A model generated the notes under the pieces. It was given only the letters and a program-made list of their open reading frames with translations, did no database searches and was not told the origin of the DNA. Shown piece by piece: positions 1-11,794 of a DNA stretch of 64,000 bases (its first letter is position 1; each line of letters opens with the position of its first letter). Position numbers and translations under genes: made by a program. The stretch is from Lycium barbarum (lineage: Eukaryota; Streptophyta; Magnoliopsida; Solanales; Solanaceae): NCBI RefSeq assembly GCF_019175385.1, contig NC_083348.1, positions 47,700,950 to 47,764,949 of the forward strand, given 5' to 3'.

Positions 1-1028
1 ATATACTGAGTTCACAATATTCAGAATGATAATCGTGAACAACTACGAAACTATATTCTCAAAGGATAGAAGTTCTGAACTTTTCATGAACTAGGGTATA
101 ATCTTTATTTCTGATGTAATTCGTAATAATCATGATGAACAAGGTGTGGGGAATATCAATAACATTCCCTCATGTAGAGAGTTTGTCTTATATATCTGTA
201 TTCACTTCAATCTAACAAACTAAATTGAGTTTCTGACGAAGAACACCAAAACCCTAGCTTTGGGTGCTCGAGAAGGATTTACTTTGGAAATCCTATGTTT
301 TTGTTTAAGAATCATGTATTTAATGCTAGTATAGATAAGGAATCATAGGAATAGTCTTATCTTTTGATATCAAGTTCTTGAACTTTCAGTTTCTAGGGTT
401 TCTTGTCCAAGATGAAGATTCAAGCAATAATCTATGAATTCCAAGGTTTAATCTTCTTAATAAAAGCGTTGGAGAGTTGGAATCAATGTTAAAGCACCAT
501 TAAAACTCACCTTAAAAGGTTCGTGATGCCTTTGACGAGTTCTGCCTCTCTCTAGAACGTTTCTCGTACTTGGGAAATAAACGCCGACCTTAAATACTTA
601 AGATTTACAAAATATGTGGGAAAACCCATCTTATGCGCCACCCGTACATCTCATGGGCGCCGCACAAAATTGGGTAAGATTCATAGAGGGGGGTCTGATT
701 GCGCCACACGTGTGACGCAGAGTGCTGCGTGTGCGCCACCCGTACGATGCGGGTGTGCGCGCAGCGCCCTTGCATTTCCATCTTTCGTAGAATGTGCATA
801 AATTTTTGTATATAGATTCGTTTGGCCCGACCTTTATATGGATAGAGGTATTTTTAAGGGCTACAAGTTTTATCAATGGAACTTTCCCAACTTTCCAATT
901 AAAAAAGAGGTCATAGTCGCTCGAACGAACCCTTCGACAACCTCACTAGAAAAACTGATTCTTTCTTGATGCCCATTATACCCCCATAGTATGGGTAAAA
1001 CCTTAGTCTGAAGGCACGGGGTGTTACA
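1..1028 (-). mobile_element. LTR N, minus orientation, cut by window edge
   Basis: The right end reads, on the minus strand, TGTAACACCCCGTGCC, a typical start of plant Ty3/gypsy LTRs. The other end lies outside the window, so a solo LTR and the 5' LTR of an element extending left cannot be told apart. There is no PPT immediately to its right, which argues against a 3' LTR. A GC-rich stretch at 615-765 repeats a GCGCCACCCGTAC-like unit and includes a hairpin with CACCCG/CGGGTG stems near 735-756. In the minus-strand sense this lies upstream of a TATA-like GTATTTAAG near 592-600. The overlapping short reading frames at 605-876 are in this repeat and look non-coding. Confidence 0.6.
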
Positions 1029-1792
1029 TTATATGTATGTATACTTGGGCCCAGGTCACAGAATTATGCACTTGTAATTGGGCCAGAGTCCACAGTTTAT
1101 GAACTCAGTCAAACAGGTGATTTCCCATGTTTAGTAAGGGGTACTTATGATTATGATCCTTATGTTCAGTTTAGTTATGATTATGTTTTCAGTTTCAGTT
1201 GTTTTCAATATTCAATATTCAGATATGACTTATGTTATTGATTTAGGCAGCCCATTTCTGGAGCACCCACAACTATTTATTCTTTTAGTTAGTTTTACAT
1301 AGAATTCAAATATACTTACATCCCTTTATGTTTGGGGCATGCATTTCACGACGCAAGTACTGATTCACAAGATGATGGATATGTTCGTTAGGACCTCACT
1401 CGAATAAGTTGCTTGGCGGGCCCCAGTTTCCTTCGTGGTGTTGCTTTAATTTTCATTTATTCAGTTATGTTAGACCATCACGTATGTCGGGAGCCTTGTG
1501 CCGGTAAACAGTTCAGTATTCTTCAGAGGCTTCATAGACTAGAGAAACAATTACTATGTATTTTGAGATATTGTGTTATCTGTATTGGCTACACATTTAT
1601 TTTCTCAGAATTATCTCAGTATTTCATAATTATAACATTCAGTCAGAATTTTCAGCAGTTCAACATACTTATAAGTTATATTCTGCACAATTATATTCCA
1701 GAAGTTTAGTTCAGTCAAGAATGGTTTGCTGGGTCCAGCAGATCATGCACCGGGTGCCTTTTTATGTCCAGGCCCAGGTTCGGGGCATGATA
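1029..1792 (+). mobile_element. Element D: end of its 5' LTR
   Basis: This is AT-rich non-coding sequence reading like the end of a gypsy LTR. It includes a degenerate form of the GGGGCATGCATTTCACG block that other LTRs here carry in better shape, and ends near GGGGCATGATA. A PBS-like stretch follows directly, and chromovirus-like gag continues beyond element A at 34854, so I assign this piece to the plus-strand relic D. The beginning of the LTR is not seen, because LTR N borders it at 1028. The open frames at 1413-1816 show no known domain and are probably chance. Confidence 0.5.
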
Positions 1793-1810
1793 GTTGTAGG
1801 CCAGAATGAG
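1793..1810 (+). other. Degenerate primer-binding site of element D
   Basis: GTTGTAGGCCAGAATGAG can be read as a mutated form of the tRNA-iMet-complementary TGGTATCAGAGC that A and B retain. It lies directly after the presumed LTR end, where a PBS belongs. The assignment rests mainly on position. Confidence 0.35.
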
Positions 1811-1821
1811 GCTTAGAGTGA

Positions 1822-1826
1822 GTCAC
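1822..1826. repeat. Target-site duplication of element A, left copy (gtcac)
   Basis: The five bases left of LTR A are gtcac. The five bases right of the partner LTR (34854-34858) are gccac. Four of five match, as expected for an old insertion with one later substitution. This ties the two LTRs, 30 kb apart, to one insertion event. Confidence 0.7.
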
Positions 1827-2220
1827 TGTCACAACCCAACCAGAGGGCCATGACGGGTACCCGGAGCTAACACACCGAGCACCTCTAAACAGACATCTTA
1901 TAATCATTTCTGAGTGGACCACAAAGATATCTCATGGGCGTCATACTCTGTAAGGGCACATGTTATAAGATAGTGACACATCTCTACATAATCATCAACA
2001 GCTTTTCCCATAAACACAAGACAACAAGGCTGCCATAATATAATACAACAATATGAACTGATAAAGTTATGAAATGTCTAACTGTACACACACATGTCTA
2101 CGAGCCTCTACATAGAACACAAGTGACCATAAGGACTAATACCAATATACCGCAGCTCCGAAGTAAATGGAGCGCTCCTGAGATTCCACTGATGAAGCTC
2201 CTATGGGTCAGATCAGTCTA

Positions 2221-2291
2221 CCTGCGGGCATGAGCACAGCGTCCATAAGAAGGGACGTCAGTACGAATAGTGTACTGAGTAGGTAAGGCGT
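2221..2291 (-). promoter_or_regulatory. Shared LTR block with CAGTAC/GTACTG hairpin, LTR A left
   Basis: The segment contains GGACGTCAGTACGAATAGTG then TACTGAGTAGG: 6-bp inverted arms CAGTAC and GTACTG, beside a conserved GCGTCC. The same block occurs in ten other LTRs of the window in the same position relative to LTR sense. Its function is not known to me. Confidence 0.6.
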
Positions 2292-2429
2292 GGATAACAA
2301 TATAACAAGAAAGGTCGAACATAACATAAGATAAAGATAACCTGTACATCTGATTGCCTCAAAAGGCGGATGCGATGCATGCTTGGCTTTGTTTAAAAAA
2401 AAAACATTCCTCATATATATATATATATA

Positions 2430-2580
2430 ATAGTGCTATGGAACATGCAACCCGATCCATAAATATTTTGTATTGCTGCGGAATGTGTAGCCCGATCCAT
2501 AGACATATCATTATATATTGCCGCATAATGAATGGCCCGATCCATTTATCTATATATCCCGCGTCCGGGACAATATCATA
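2430..2580 (-). repeat. Hairpin-bearing tandem array in LTR A
   Basis: About three diverged units carry TTGCTGCGGAA...GCCCGATCCATA cores. Each has a short inverted repeat such as GCTGC/GCAGC, better preserved in the partner at 32800-32945. Comparable GC-rich arrays lie at the same relative place in LTRs F, H and J. Confidence 0.6.
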
Positions 2581-3232
2581 ATATACCAACTGATCAGGTG
2601 GTTTTGCATATATAACGCCTCAACTTTCCCCATATCCCCCCCCCCCACACACACACAAATATATATATATATATATATTCGTATACATATATAAAAAGGT
2701 AGCATGCACGAGAGCCCAAATAAAAGTTACTACTTTATCGGAGTGATGTAAGATCGGTCACCTCCAATTTATATTATGGAACAATCATCATCGCTATATC
2801 TCACCTTGAAGGAACAATTATTATAAGGTAAGACCAACAACAATGAATAAAATCGAGAAAATCATGAAATAAGCTCACTAATCTCATAATAGAATTAAAA
2901 TCATAAGCTTTGGAATTTATAGAATTAAAATCATCATCATCATGTTCATCATAGAAAACATCTCATCTTTAGTATCATAAGAAGCTTTTAAGAATCATGA
3001 ATTTCTAACTTTCGGAAGTAAGAAGGTTATGGAAACATATATGGAATCATAACAAAGGAATCATGCCTTTTGAAAGAAAGGGACTAGCCTTAACATACCT
3101 TATCGGTCGCCTTAACTTTAACTACTTAACGCTTGGCCTCCCAAGCTCGTAAATCTACATTCAAGAGAGTTCATACCACTATTAGACTTATTGTCATAGG
3201 CCTATCTTAAGTCTTTAAATTAAACCCCTTTA

Positions 3233-3275
3233 GAATCTGCCGAAATTCGGGCAGCATTTCCCCTATATCTTCTAC
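3233..3275 (-). promoter_or_regulatory. Putative core-promoter block of LTR A left
   Basis: The plus strand reads CTGCCGAAATTCGGGCAG, then CATTTCCCCTATAT. In LTR sense this is a short TATA-like stretch, GGGGAAATGCTGCC and a near-palindrome. Versions recur in LTRs B, E, F, J and L. The promoter role is inferred from the neighbouring TATA element. Confidence 0.4.
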
Positions 3276-4504
3276 TCCTTTCAATCTTCAAAACAACTCC
3301 TAAAAGACAATAAAACATCAAAAATTCCATAATCAAAGGATTGCATTCAAACTATACTCAATTCAATCCCAAAACCTCTTTTCATAATCAATCCATTACA
3401 ACAACTTCATACAACCCCTTATATACTCGTATACGACAATTCCTGAACATCATTATTATCCCTCATAACAAGATTGTGCTCAAAACATACTAATAATTAT
3501 AACTCAAGTTAATTCACGACTCAAAATATCATCAATTGCATATTTGAGCTTTTCCTCCAATTATCTTCTCCTCAAATCTTAACATAATTACCAAACAAAC
3601 TCATAACCATGAAACTAATATGAAATCTTACCTCAAAATTCAAGAACACTTCAATTCCATGGTTTCTCCACCTTAAAAATACTCACCCCAACATCTTCAA
3701 GAAGAGGATACAAGTGTAGACCTCACTTGGAAACCCTTAACCACTTTAATCTTCACTTTGATCATTGGTTTGGGCTTGGAAACATGTTGGAATATGTTTG
3801 GAGAAATTTCTAGGACTTCCTAGGACTTGAGGCTATGTTAAAAATGAAATAAAAATGACCCAAAATTGTAATATAGACTTGTAGGAATATATGTGCATGG
3901 TAGAAGTTGGAAGAAGGTTCTAGAGGATTTGGGATAAGTTTAGAGAGGTTTGGAGATTGGATGAATATTATGGGAGATTCTAGAGAGTTTTGAATGTGAG
4001 AGATGGTGAGAAATTAATGAAAAATGATGAATTAGATGACTTAAGGGGTATATATAATAGTCCAATTCGGTTTTGGGCTAATGGGCCGAAATTGTTGGGC
4101 CTTTTTAAGTGGTTCCTAGAATGTCCGCGTAGGTTCATGGGTTTCTAACAGTCCGTTTTAAAATGCCATAACTCCCTATTCCGATGTCGTATCGATGAAC
4201 GGTTTGTTGCGTTGGAAACTAGACTCGACAAAATTCATTTTAGGCTCTTGAAATACCTCAAAACTCCTGATATACCTGGAGATATACCCCTCCAAAGTTG
4301 ACCCAAAATTTCTTTCCAAAATGCTTCCAACCTTTTTTCAAATTTTCGACAAACTTATTTTCTTCGATTTGCTTGGTCCCAGAACCTTTAGACTCTTTCT
4401 TAACACTTTTTAAGAGTATTCATTAACCTATATGAGTTCCATGAATTCTCCAAGCTTACGTTACTTACAACGCAAACGACGCGAAATTTTTTCGAGGTGT
4501 AACA

Positions 4505-4540
4505 TTCCTCCCCCCTTAGGAACATTCGTCCTCGAATGTT
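4505..4540 (-). promoter_or_regulatory. Element A polypurine tract and PPT-adjacent hairpin
   Basis: Next to the 3' LTR the minus strand reads CCTAAGGGGGGAGGAA, a PPT used to prime plus-strand cDNA. Just upstream in element sense, at 4521-4540, lies AACATTCGTCCTCGAATGTT, an inverted repeat with 8-bp perfect arms and a 4-nt loop. The same hairpin adjoins the PPT in B and C. Confidence 0.8.
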
Positions 4541-4699
4541 AAGCTCTTAGGGATTTCTATGAAAATTTTGCCAGAGTTTCCCCTGTAGTTGTACTACTAC
4601 CATCCTGTCACAACAACCCAAAATATACAATGCTTCACAGGGCTACAACATCAATACCCATATTGGACACACACGACCAAGAAATCATTTAAAGAAGCA

Positions 4700-4891
4700 T
4701 CACATACCTGAGGATAATGGTGTCTCTGTCTGAACGTCTTCTGGAAATTGAAACAAATGAGGGTACCTAGACATCATATATTCCTCGTACGATAATTGGT
4801 CAATACTCCAAATATCATCAATTGGTACAACTATGGTGGAATTTCTTAATACACTTGCGAAGCCTAGATATGTAAAAGACTGAATATACAA
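4700..4891 (-). pseudogene. Element A integrase tail and chromodomain-like remnant
   Basis: The reading frame of 63 codons ends in TGA at 4700. It keeps the upstream flank (DQLSYEE) and the downstream flank (SRYPHLFQFPED) of the module that ends B integrase. The central part, which in B holds RQVRRLRNKEVASVKVLWR, is missing, so an internal deletion of roughly 35-40 residues removed the chromodomain-like core. In chromoviruses this domain is thought to guide integration to particular chromatin. The 3' position next to the PPT matches B and C. Confidence 0.65.
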
Positions 4892-5574
4892 ATTTTGATT
4901 TTTGGGGTAAATCTAGTAGGTCCTTCGACTATCGTCTTGCGAAGTTTAGGGTATCCAAGGTTCATACTTACCTTTCTTATTACTTCTCATAAATTTCTCC
5001 AGAATGATATTCCAAATCCAAACAATCTAACATCCTCCCATTCTTATAGAATTTCATAGGAGCGATATGGATATTGGAATGATGACTAATACCATATGCA
5101 AATTCAATCCATACTAAATGGTCATTCTAATTTTCTTCGAGGTTCTAATATACATGCTCATGACATATCATCGGACGACGAAAAAGTGTGTTCTACTTAT
5201 CCACTTATCTCAAGGTGGGAAGGAATACTGAAGTAATCTATATTCTTTAGGTTTCTCTATATATACTAATCCTCATGTGCTAGTAGAGAACTGAACATCT
5301 TAATCGGGTAACCAAAGCTACTAGATAATCAATAATTCCATGTTGATCATTTCCTGAACATTCTATACCTGGAATTTTCATATCATCATCATACACATTT
5401 GTATCATCAATTAATCGCATTCCTATGAATATTTCACTTTCATTTTAGTCCTTTTCAATTGGTAACTCCACTCTTTTCCATCGACAAGATGTTGGTAGGT
5501 TCTGGCTCGAATGCTTTTGCCTTTGAGGCTTCCCTGTACAATGCTTTCCTAACTGTTCTGTGATGCTGGAACTT
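4892..5574 (-). pseudogene. Element A degenerate integrase region
   Basis: There is no long open frame. The minus strand at about 5050-5180 still reads as scraps resembling the integrase motifs IEFAYNNSYH and MAPYEALYG of B and C (here IEFAYGISHHS and IAPMKF), with substitutions and indels. The rest, to the B border at 5574, is too decayed to align by eye. The missing pol parts must have been deleted, because too little DNA remains on either side of B. Confidence 0.5.
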
Positions 5575-5971
5575 CGTATCCACACAACCGGAGGGCTGCG
5601 ACAGGCACCCGGTGCTAACCCACCCGGGCACCTCTTATCATACTTTCACATTTACCTCTAGGTGAACCACAATACAAATATACATATCACCATTAATAGC
5701 AATTCCCATAGCAATGTACATAAGCCGACGAGGCTAACAAAATTACATCCAAAATATAGGCCGACAAGGTCAAACACATCTAACTATATACACATGTCTA
5801 CGAGCCTCTAAGGGGAGTATGTCATATTATATAGGCGGGACAGGACCCCGCTATGCCCATAAGTTTGTACACAAAAGAATCAATACCAAAAGCTGCGGCT
5901 CCGAATGAAATGGAGCTCCGCTATGTAGTCCCTGAGAATGTAGCTATGGATCAAGTCTGTATCCCAGGCCA

Positions 5972-6045
5972 CATGCGGGCATGACGCAACGTCCACAAAC
6001 AAAAGGACGTCAGTACGAAGAATGTACTGAGTATGTAAAGCATGA
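5972..6045 (-). promoter_or_regulatory. Shared LTR block with CAGTAC/GTACTG hairpin, LTR B left
   Basis: GGACGTCAGTACGAAGAATG followed by TACTGAGTATG gives 6-bp arms around a 7-nt loop, next to GTCCACAAAC. This is the same block as in LTRs A, C, E, F, H, J and L. Confidence 0.6.
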
Positions 6046-6577
6046 TCAACATCATTATAGAAGCACAATAAGCAACATTAAAAATAGGATAAGATGGGAG
6101 ATGGGAGTATCATCGCCATAAGCACTTACTTGCTTTTCATAGGGACTTTCCATTGCTAATGGGAGATTGTGTACATACGTCCATATTCGTATCCGTACTC
6201 ATATCCGTACTCATTTACATTTCGTATCCATAGTCGTATTCATATGCATATTCTTACTCGTATTCGTATTCATACTCATATCTGTATCATATACATATCC
6301 ACATCATATACATAGCATTTACGTAGCATACCCAACCATGAAGGTTCAGTGTTTCACGTACCCTACCATGGCTAGGCTTGGTTATCATTCATACCTGGCC
6401 AACCAAGGCTTCAGGGTTACACATACCTATCCCTACCAAGGCTTCAAGGTTATCTGTACCCAACTGCAGAGGTGTGCGCGCGTTACATAAATATATATTC
6501 TACCCGGCCTTATAAGCTCAGGGTTCCATAATAGTCATACATAGACACATATACATAATACCTCGTAAGCATCTTTA

Positions 6578-6663
6578 ACATCATTATTATTATTATCATC
6601 GTCATCATTATTATCATCACCATTATCATCGTCATCATTATCGTTATCACTATTATCGTCGTT
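6578..6663. repeat. ATT/ATC-rich microsatellite in LTR B left
   Basis: The run consists of interspersed ATT, ATC and GTC triplets. A matching run lies in the partner LTR at 28042-28122, with a shorter version in LTR C. Confidence 0.8.
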
Positions 6664-6974
6664 CATTACATCTAGCTTTATCGGATTACTCGTCATCTGA
6701 AGAATCTAGTACAATCGTAACGTATTGAGAATCATGAGCTTAGTAGCTTTTGAAGATAGAATCATTTGAAGGACATCATAGGCTCATAGAAGAATAGATA
6801 TTTGGCCAAAGAACCATGCCTTATGAAAGAAGGGTTAGCCTTACATACCTTTTCGTTCAACTATTTTGTCACTTGCACGTTCTCCTTCAATGCTCACGTT
6901 TCTACCTTCATTAGAGTTATACTATCATTAGAAAGTCGATAACTTAACATATATAACTAAAGCTAGAGAGAATT

Positions 6975-7000
6975 TGGACAGCATTTCCTTTATTTATACG
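6975..7000 (-). promoter_or_regulatory. Putative TATA box and initiator block of LTR B left
   Basis: The minus strand reads GTATAAATAAAGGAAATGCT followed by GTCC: a good plant TATA box directly followed by the GGAAATGCTG block shared with other LTRs. It lies about 1.3 kb into the LTR. LTR C lacks this segment in both copies. Confidence 0.5.
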
Positions 7001-7642
7001 ATTTCCTCCATATCATATATCAATTCCCAAACGTCAATAATTCATTCACAATATCATAAAATTAGTCCTTATTCATCCACATTTTCCATATTTCTCAATT
7101 CACTTCCAATTCATCGATAATCATGGTCATAGCACACTATTACATCCACCCATATACAATGTCTATCCCATGTTCTTAATGTCATTTATAACATGATTAT
7201 AATCATAACATATCAGGAATCGTTACTCAACCCAAACCATTACTAAAAAATGACACTATTCCCACATTCATGACCCATTTTCTATCTCCTTCTACAATCC
7301 AGGTATTTTAAATTTCAAATACCTTAAACAACATGGAAATACCATAAATCTTACCTTACATGTTGTAGGAATAAGCTTTGAATGGAAATACTTCACTTGA
7401 GCCAAAACCCTAGTTCATCTCCAATGAAATTTCTTCGCTTGGATGATCTTTAATGAGTTTCTTACACTTGGTTTGCATAGTTTGATGAAATTGATCATAA
7501 ATTTCTCTTGTGTTATTGTAGATGAAGAGTGGAGAGAATTTCTAGAAAGATCTTGAAATGTTGGATGAAAAATGAAATGAATTAATGACTTGGTCCCTTT
7601 TTAATAGCGTGAAATCTGATCTGTCGAGAAAATTATATGGAC

Positions 7643-7933
7643 ACTTATGCGGTCCGTATAAACTTATACGGTCCATATAAGTGACCGTGAAATCTCCCCT
7701 TTAATCACTCGATTCTGTGTCCATTATACGACACTTTATACGGGCCGTATAATTTTATACAGCCCGTACAAGTGACCGTGAAATTTCCTCTTCCACATCT
7801 CGCCTCTGTGACCATTATACGACACATTATACGGGCCGTATAATTTTATATGGTCCGTATAAGTGACCGTATAGTCTCACTAGTGAGGGACTTCCCTGTG
7901 ACAATCCTGCGGTCCATTATACGGACCGTATAA
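7643..7933 (-). repeat. TTATACGGNCCGTATAA palindrome array in U3 of LTR B left
   Basis: Perfect 17-bp palindromes occur at 7736-7752, 7827-7843 and 7917-7933, with imperfect ones at about 7645-7681, 7755-7771 and 7847-7863. They are spaced irregularly and separated by related GTGACCGT sequences. The array lies upstream of the TATA block in LTR sense. The partner LTR has the same array with different copy numbers. Confidence 0.8.
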
Positions 7934-8289
7934 TCGACCGTATAACTCATCTTTTCACTGATCTTGTTCTTGTCACTTGGATTGATCTCCAATCCTTATG
8001 GAACCTGCTTGACACTTGTTTATCACCTCATTAACAATCTAAGGGACGTTATAACTCTTCTCCAAAACATCATTAAATCATTAGTAACTCGTTACTCGTA
8101 CTTTCTTTTCGATACCTATCGCATGCCTTGCCCTCTCTTGGAAAACTTTCTTCCCTTATCTCGGATGTCTTTGAAATCTTAATTAGAGTCATCAAATGTC
8201 ATTCTTCACTCATTGAAATACCGTATATTCCGTTCTCTTCGTTAGTCTATTCACTGTGCATCAACGGAAAATTTTTCCAAGGTGTAACA

Positions 8290-8325
8290 TTTTTCCCCCC
8301 TTAGGAACATTCGTCCTCGAATGTT
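8290..8325 (-). promoter_or_regulatory. Element B polypurine tract and PPT-adjacent hairpin
   Basis: The minus strand reads CCTAAGGGGGGAAAAA immediately before the 3' LTR. The hairpin AACATTCGTCCTCGAATGTT at 8306-8325 is identical to that of element A. Confidence 0.8.
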
Positions 8326-8492
8326 AAATTCTCGGGGATTCTATAAAAATTTCGCCAGAGTTTCCCCTATAATATGGCACTACCATCCTGTCACAACATC
8401 CCATAATAACAATGCCTCACATGGCCACAACATAATAGCAATAGAATTTGGCCACACACGACCCAAATGCATAAAAAGAAAATATACATACC

Positions 8493-9345
8493 TTATGATC
8501 TTAACGTCTCATCTTGGACTTCTTCTAGGGGATGAAATAAGTGTGGGTACTGGGATTTCATATTTTCTTCCACTTCCCATGTCATTTCTTCTCGGTTATT
8601 GTTTCTCCACAAAACCTTAACAGAGGCCACTTCTTTGTTTCTAAGCCTCCGTACTTGCCTATCTAATATGGCAATGGGTTCCTCATCATAAGTTAACATT
8701 TCTGTCACTTGTACATCATTTACTGGCACGATCCTAGTAGGATATCCAACACATTTACGAAGCATCGAGACATGGAAAACAGGGTGAACTGACTCCAAAT
8801 CAGGAGGTAGATCTAATTCATAGGCCACTCTGCCTACTTTGCGCACAACCTCATAAGGCCCAATGTACCGGGGACTAAGCTTCCCCTTTTGCCAAATCTT
8901 ATTACACCCTTCATTGGTGACACTTTTAAGAATACCCAATCTTTCACTTGGAACTCTAAGTCCCTTCGACGATTATCCGTATAGGAGTTTTGACGACTTT
9001 GGGCTGCTAATAACCGATGTTGTATGAGCTTAACTTTCTCTATGGCTTGCTGGACCAAGTCTGGCCCTAGCAATTTAGTCTCTCCTACCTCGAACCACCT
9101 AATTGGGGATCTACACTTTCGCCCATATAAAGCCTCATACGGTGCCATTTGAATGCTATAATGATAACTATTGTTATAAGAAAATTCAATAAGAGGTAAG
9201 TGATCATCCCAATTACCTCCAAAATCTATCATACATGCCCGTAACATATCCTCAAGAGTCTGAATGGTACGCTTAGCTTGTCCATCAGTCTGCGGGTGAC
9301 ATGCTGTGCTAAGGCTCACTTGAGTTCCCAAACCCTCTTGGAAGG
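8493..9345 (-). pseudogene. Element B integrase C-terminal half with chromodomain-like tail
   Basis: The fragment runs from the C border down to a stop at 8493. Reading in, it has the TDGQA...TIQTLEDML segment carrying the third catalytic acid, IEFSYNNSYH, the ALYGRKCRSPI motif, the GPDLVQQAIEKVKLIQ stretch, then VHPVFHVSMLRKC and a chromodomain-like end with VKVLWRNNNREEMTWE and YPHLF. The frame changes near 8890-8910, so at least one indel lies there. The upstream part of the same gene resumes at 22850 beyond element C. Together the two halves would encode the DNA strand-transfer enzyme of B; as it stands it is dead. Confidence 0.85.
9341..9345. repeat. Target-site duplication of element C, left copy (gaagg)
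   Basis: The left flank is gaagg; the right flank at 22845-22849 is aaagg. The sequence on both sides continues the same integrase codons, which confirms the insertion point. Confidence 0.8.
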
Positions 9346-9789
9346 TGTCACGACCTGAATCGGGGCCGCGACGAGCACCCAGTGCTAGCCCACCCGGGCA
9401 CCCTCTTAGCTTACTCTTATGCTTACATCTAGGTGAGCCACATAATTATACATGCATTTCCATTCATTCGTCAACTAGTCCCATTTGGACAACAACACAT
9501 TTATATCATCATAGGCATCTATGCCACATCAATGTACATGGGCCAACGTGGCCGACAAAATGATATAAAAAACATAGGCCGTCAAGGCCAAACACAACTA
9601 CCCACACACACACATATCTACGAGCCTCTAAGAGTATAACATATCACATTAGCGGGACAGGACCCCGCTATGCCCATAATTATATACAAAAAAGAATGAG
9701 TACCCAAAAGATATGGCTTCGAAGGAAATGGAGCTCTCTATGTAATCTCCGAATAGGCAGCTACGGATCACGTCTGTCTCCCTGTGCAC

Positions 9790-9860
9790 CCGCGGGCATG
9801 ACACAGCGTCCACAAACAAAAGGACGTCAGTACGAAGAATGTACTGAGTATGTAAAGCAT
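9790..9860 (-). promoter_or_regulatory. Shared LTR block with CAGTAC/GTACTG hairpin, LTR C left
   Basis: GGACGTCAGTACGAAGAATG then TACTGAGTATG, with GCGTCCACAAAC alongside, is the same block as in the other LTRs. Confidence 0.6.
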
Positions 9861-11267
9861 GAGAAACATCAATAAATAAGCATCATGAACAACATATGAA
9901 ATAGCATAGGAGGGGGAGACAATAATATCATCGTCATAGCACTTACCTGCCTTTCGTAGGACTTTCCATTTTTCATACGTATTTGTACACCTATGTCATC
10001 ATCCGTATTCCATAATAGTACTCGTACCATACTTGTGCTCATATTCGTATACATATCCTTATTCGTATTCTTATATATAGTCTTATCACATTCATATTCA
10101 TATTATATACATAGTCATTTCATATACATAGCATTTACATAGCACACCCGACCTCATAGGATCGGTGTTTCATACATACTTGGCCAACCGAGGCTCAAGG
10201 TTACTCATACCTGGCCCTACCAAGGCTTCGGGGTTATCCGTACCATCTGCAGAGGTGTGCGCGCGTTTCGTAATCGTATACATACTTTATACATATTCAT
10301 ATACATATATCCTACCCGGCGTTATAAGCCGGGGTGTCATTATAGCCCTTCATAGGCACATGTAAGTATAATAGCCCGTAGGCACCTTTAGCATCATTAT
10401 TATTATCATCGTCATCACTATCATCATCATTTTCGCTACATCTATATCTTATGCTTACTCGTCATATGGGGCGCGTAGTACAATCGTAGCACATATCGAG
10501 GATCGTGAGCTTATGAGCTCGGAGTGTCAATCATTTGAATACAACATACTCATATAGAGGATTTAAGAGTTTGGCCAAGGAACCATGCCTTATGAAAGAA
10601 GGGTTAGCCTTACATACCTTTTCGTCGGACTATTCTACACTTGCACGCTTCCTTCCAATGCTAGCGTCTATACCTTCATTAATATCATAACAATGGCCAT
10701 TAGTCATTCACATTATCCACATTATCTAGATTCCTTAATTTGCCTCTAATTCACCCATATTCATGGTCATAACATCCAACTTCGTCCATTCATCTAAAGT
10801 GTCTAGTTCATGATCTTAGTACCATTTATAATGCATTCATATCACAACACAACAACATTCATGATTCAATTCAAACTATTCCTCAAAATGTCGCTATTCA
10901 TCATTCATGACCTACTTGACCATATTTTCTACAATCCATGTATTTCAACTCTTCAATACCTTAAACATCATGTAAAAATCATGAATCTTACCTTAGAAGT
11001 TGTAGGAACAAGCTTTGGTTAATAATACTCCACTTTGAGCAAAACCCTAGTTTTTCTCCGTTTGGATTTCTTGACCTGGATGATCTTTGATGATGTTCTT
11101 ACTCTTGATTCACCTTGTTTTATGTTGTTGATCCTCAAATATCCTTGAAAACTTGTATAATAAATGTAGAGAGAGGTTTTAGAGAGAAGTGGTGTAATGT
11201 TGTAATGAAATAAAACAAGTGTTGGTCCCTTTATTTAATGACTTGCAAAATCTGTGCTGACGTGAAC

Positions 11268-11552
11268 AGTGGTCGTCCATCGTGGTTTACGGCCCGTATT
11301 GCAGTTTACGGACCGTCCCTCGCGATCGTCTTTAACCATTTCCGGAACCAGAAGCTTTGGCTGCTTGCATGGTGATTTACGACCATGGTTTACGGGTCGT
11401 AAATCACTTTACGGTCCGTCCTCCAGGTCGTATTTTACCATTTCTCGGCTGGCAGAAAGTTGAAGCCTTGCATGGCAGTTTACGACCTGCTAGTTTACGG
11501 ACCGTATACCAGTTTACGGTCCGTCCTAGCACTTTACGACCACTGGGCAGTT
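11268..11552 (-). repeat. TTTACGGNCCGT palindromic array in U3 of LTR C left
   Basis: Repeated half-palindromes and palindromes of the type TTTACGGACCGT and TTTACGGGTCGTAAA are spaced by tens of bases. They occupy the same U3 position as the TTATACGG array of LTR B and have a related core (ACGGNCCGT). Confidence 0.7.
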
Positions 11553-11794
11553 GCAATTTTGTAACTTCCCATATTTCTTAGACTTCTCATTTTAATCACC
11601 CACGTCCATGCACATGCATTGCTCACCTTATATCTCATCTTAATTTAGCCAACTTTCTCATCTCACATCGGATACCTTCGAAATCTCGCCTAAGGTCATC
11701 AAACGTCGTTTCTTGTTCATGGACATCATGCACTCATACTTATCATTAGTTCGTTCACTTACGTACCAACGGAAAATGTTTCCGAGGTGTAACA

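Larger units (their letters stand above)
1827..4504 (-). mobile_element. Element A 3' LTR
   Basis: The LTR is about 2.68 kb and is bounded on the plus strand by TGTCACAACCC and GAGGTGTAACA, i.e. 5'-TG...CA-3'. Its partner is 32200-34853. In minus-strand order it contains a U3, a core-promoter-like block (3233-3275), a GTCTCACCTT-type hairpin (2798-2835), an array of about 45-bp units with small GC hairpins and the core GCCCGATCCAT (2430-2580), an (AT)n run near 2657-2678, and the CAGTAC/GTACTG block (2221-2291). I see no coding sequence. Confidence 0.88.
5575..8289 (-). mobile_element. Element B 3' LTR
   Basis: The LTR is about 2.7 kb and pairs with 26987-29718. The terminal TGTCACGAC has decayed to CGTATCCAC. 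Relative to the partner, it lacks about 55 bp near 5685 and one palindrome unit near 7930. Contents in LTR sense: palindrome array (7643-7933), TATA block (6975-7000), an ATC/ATT-rich microsatellite (6578-6663) and the CAGTAC hairpin block (5972-6045). In the first ~95 comparable bp I count about four substitutions against the partner. Confidence 0.87.
9346..11794 (-). mobile_element. Element C 3' LTR
   Basis: The LTR is 2.45 kb, bounded by TGTCACGACC and GAGGTGTAACA. It matches 20429-22844 nearly throughout. It carries the CAGTAC hairpin block (9790-9860), a short ATT/ATC microsatellite (10390-10432) and a U3 array of TTTACGGNCCGT units (11268-11552). Compared with LTR B, it lacks the segment around B 6903-7060 that holds the TATA block; the join is near 10675-10700. 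Confidence 0.9.

Noticed and set aside
605..876. Overlapping short open frames on both strands near the left edge
   Set aside because: They overlap each other within GC-rich repeats of LTR N and show no domain; chance frames.
1413..1816. Two overlapping plus-strand frames of 98 and 86 codons
   Set aside because: They lie in LTR-like sequence of element D, with low-complexity composition and no recognisable motif.
7643..7933. Possible CRISPR-like array of spaced palindromic repeats
   Set aside because: This is plant nuclear DNA inside an LTR; the spacers are themselves related and irregular and no cas genes exist.
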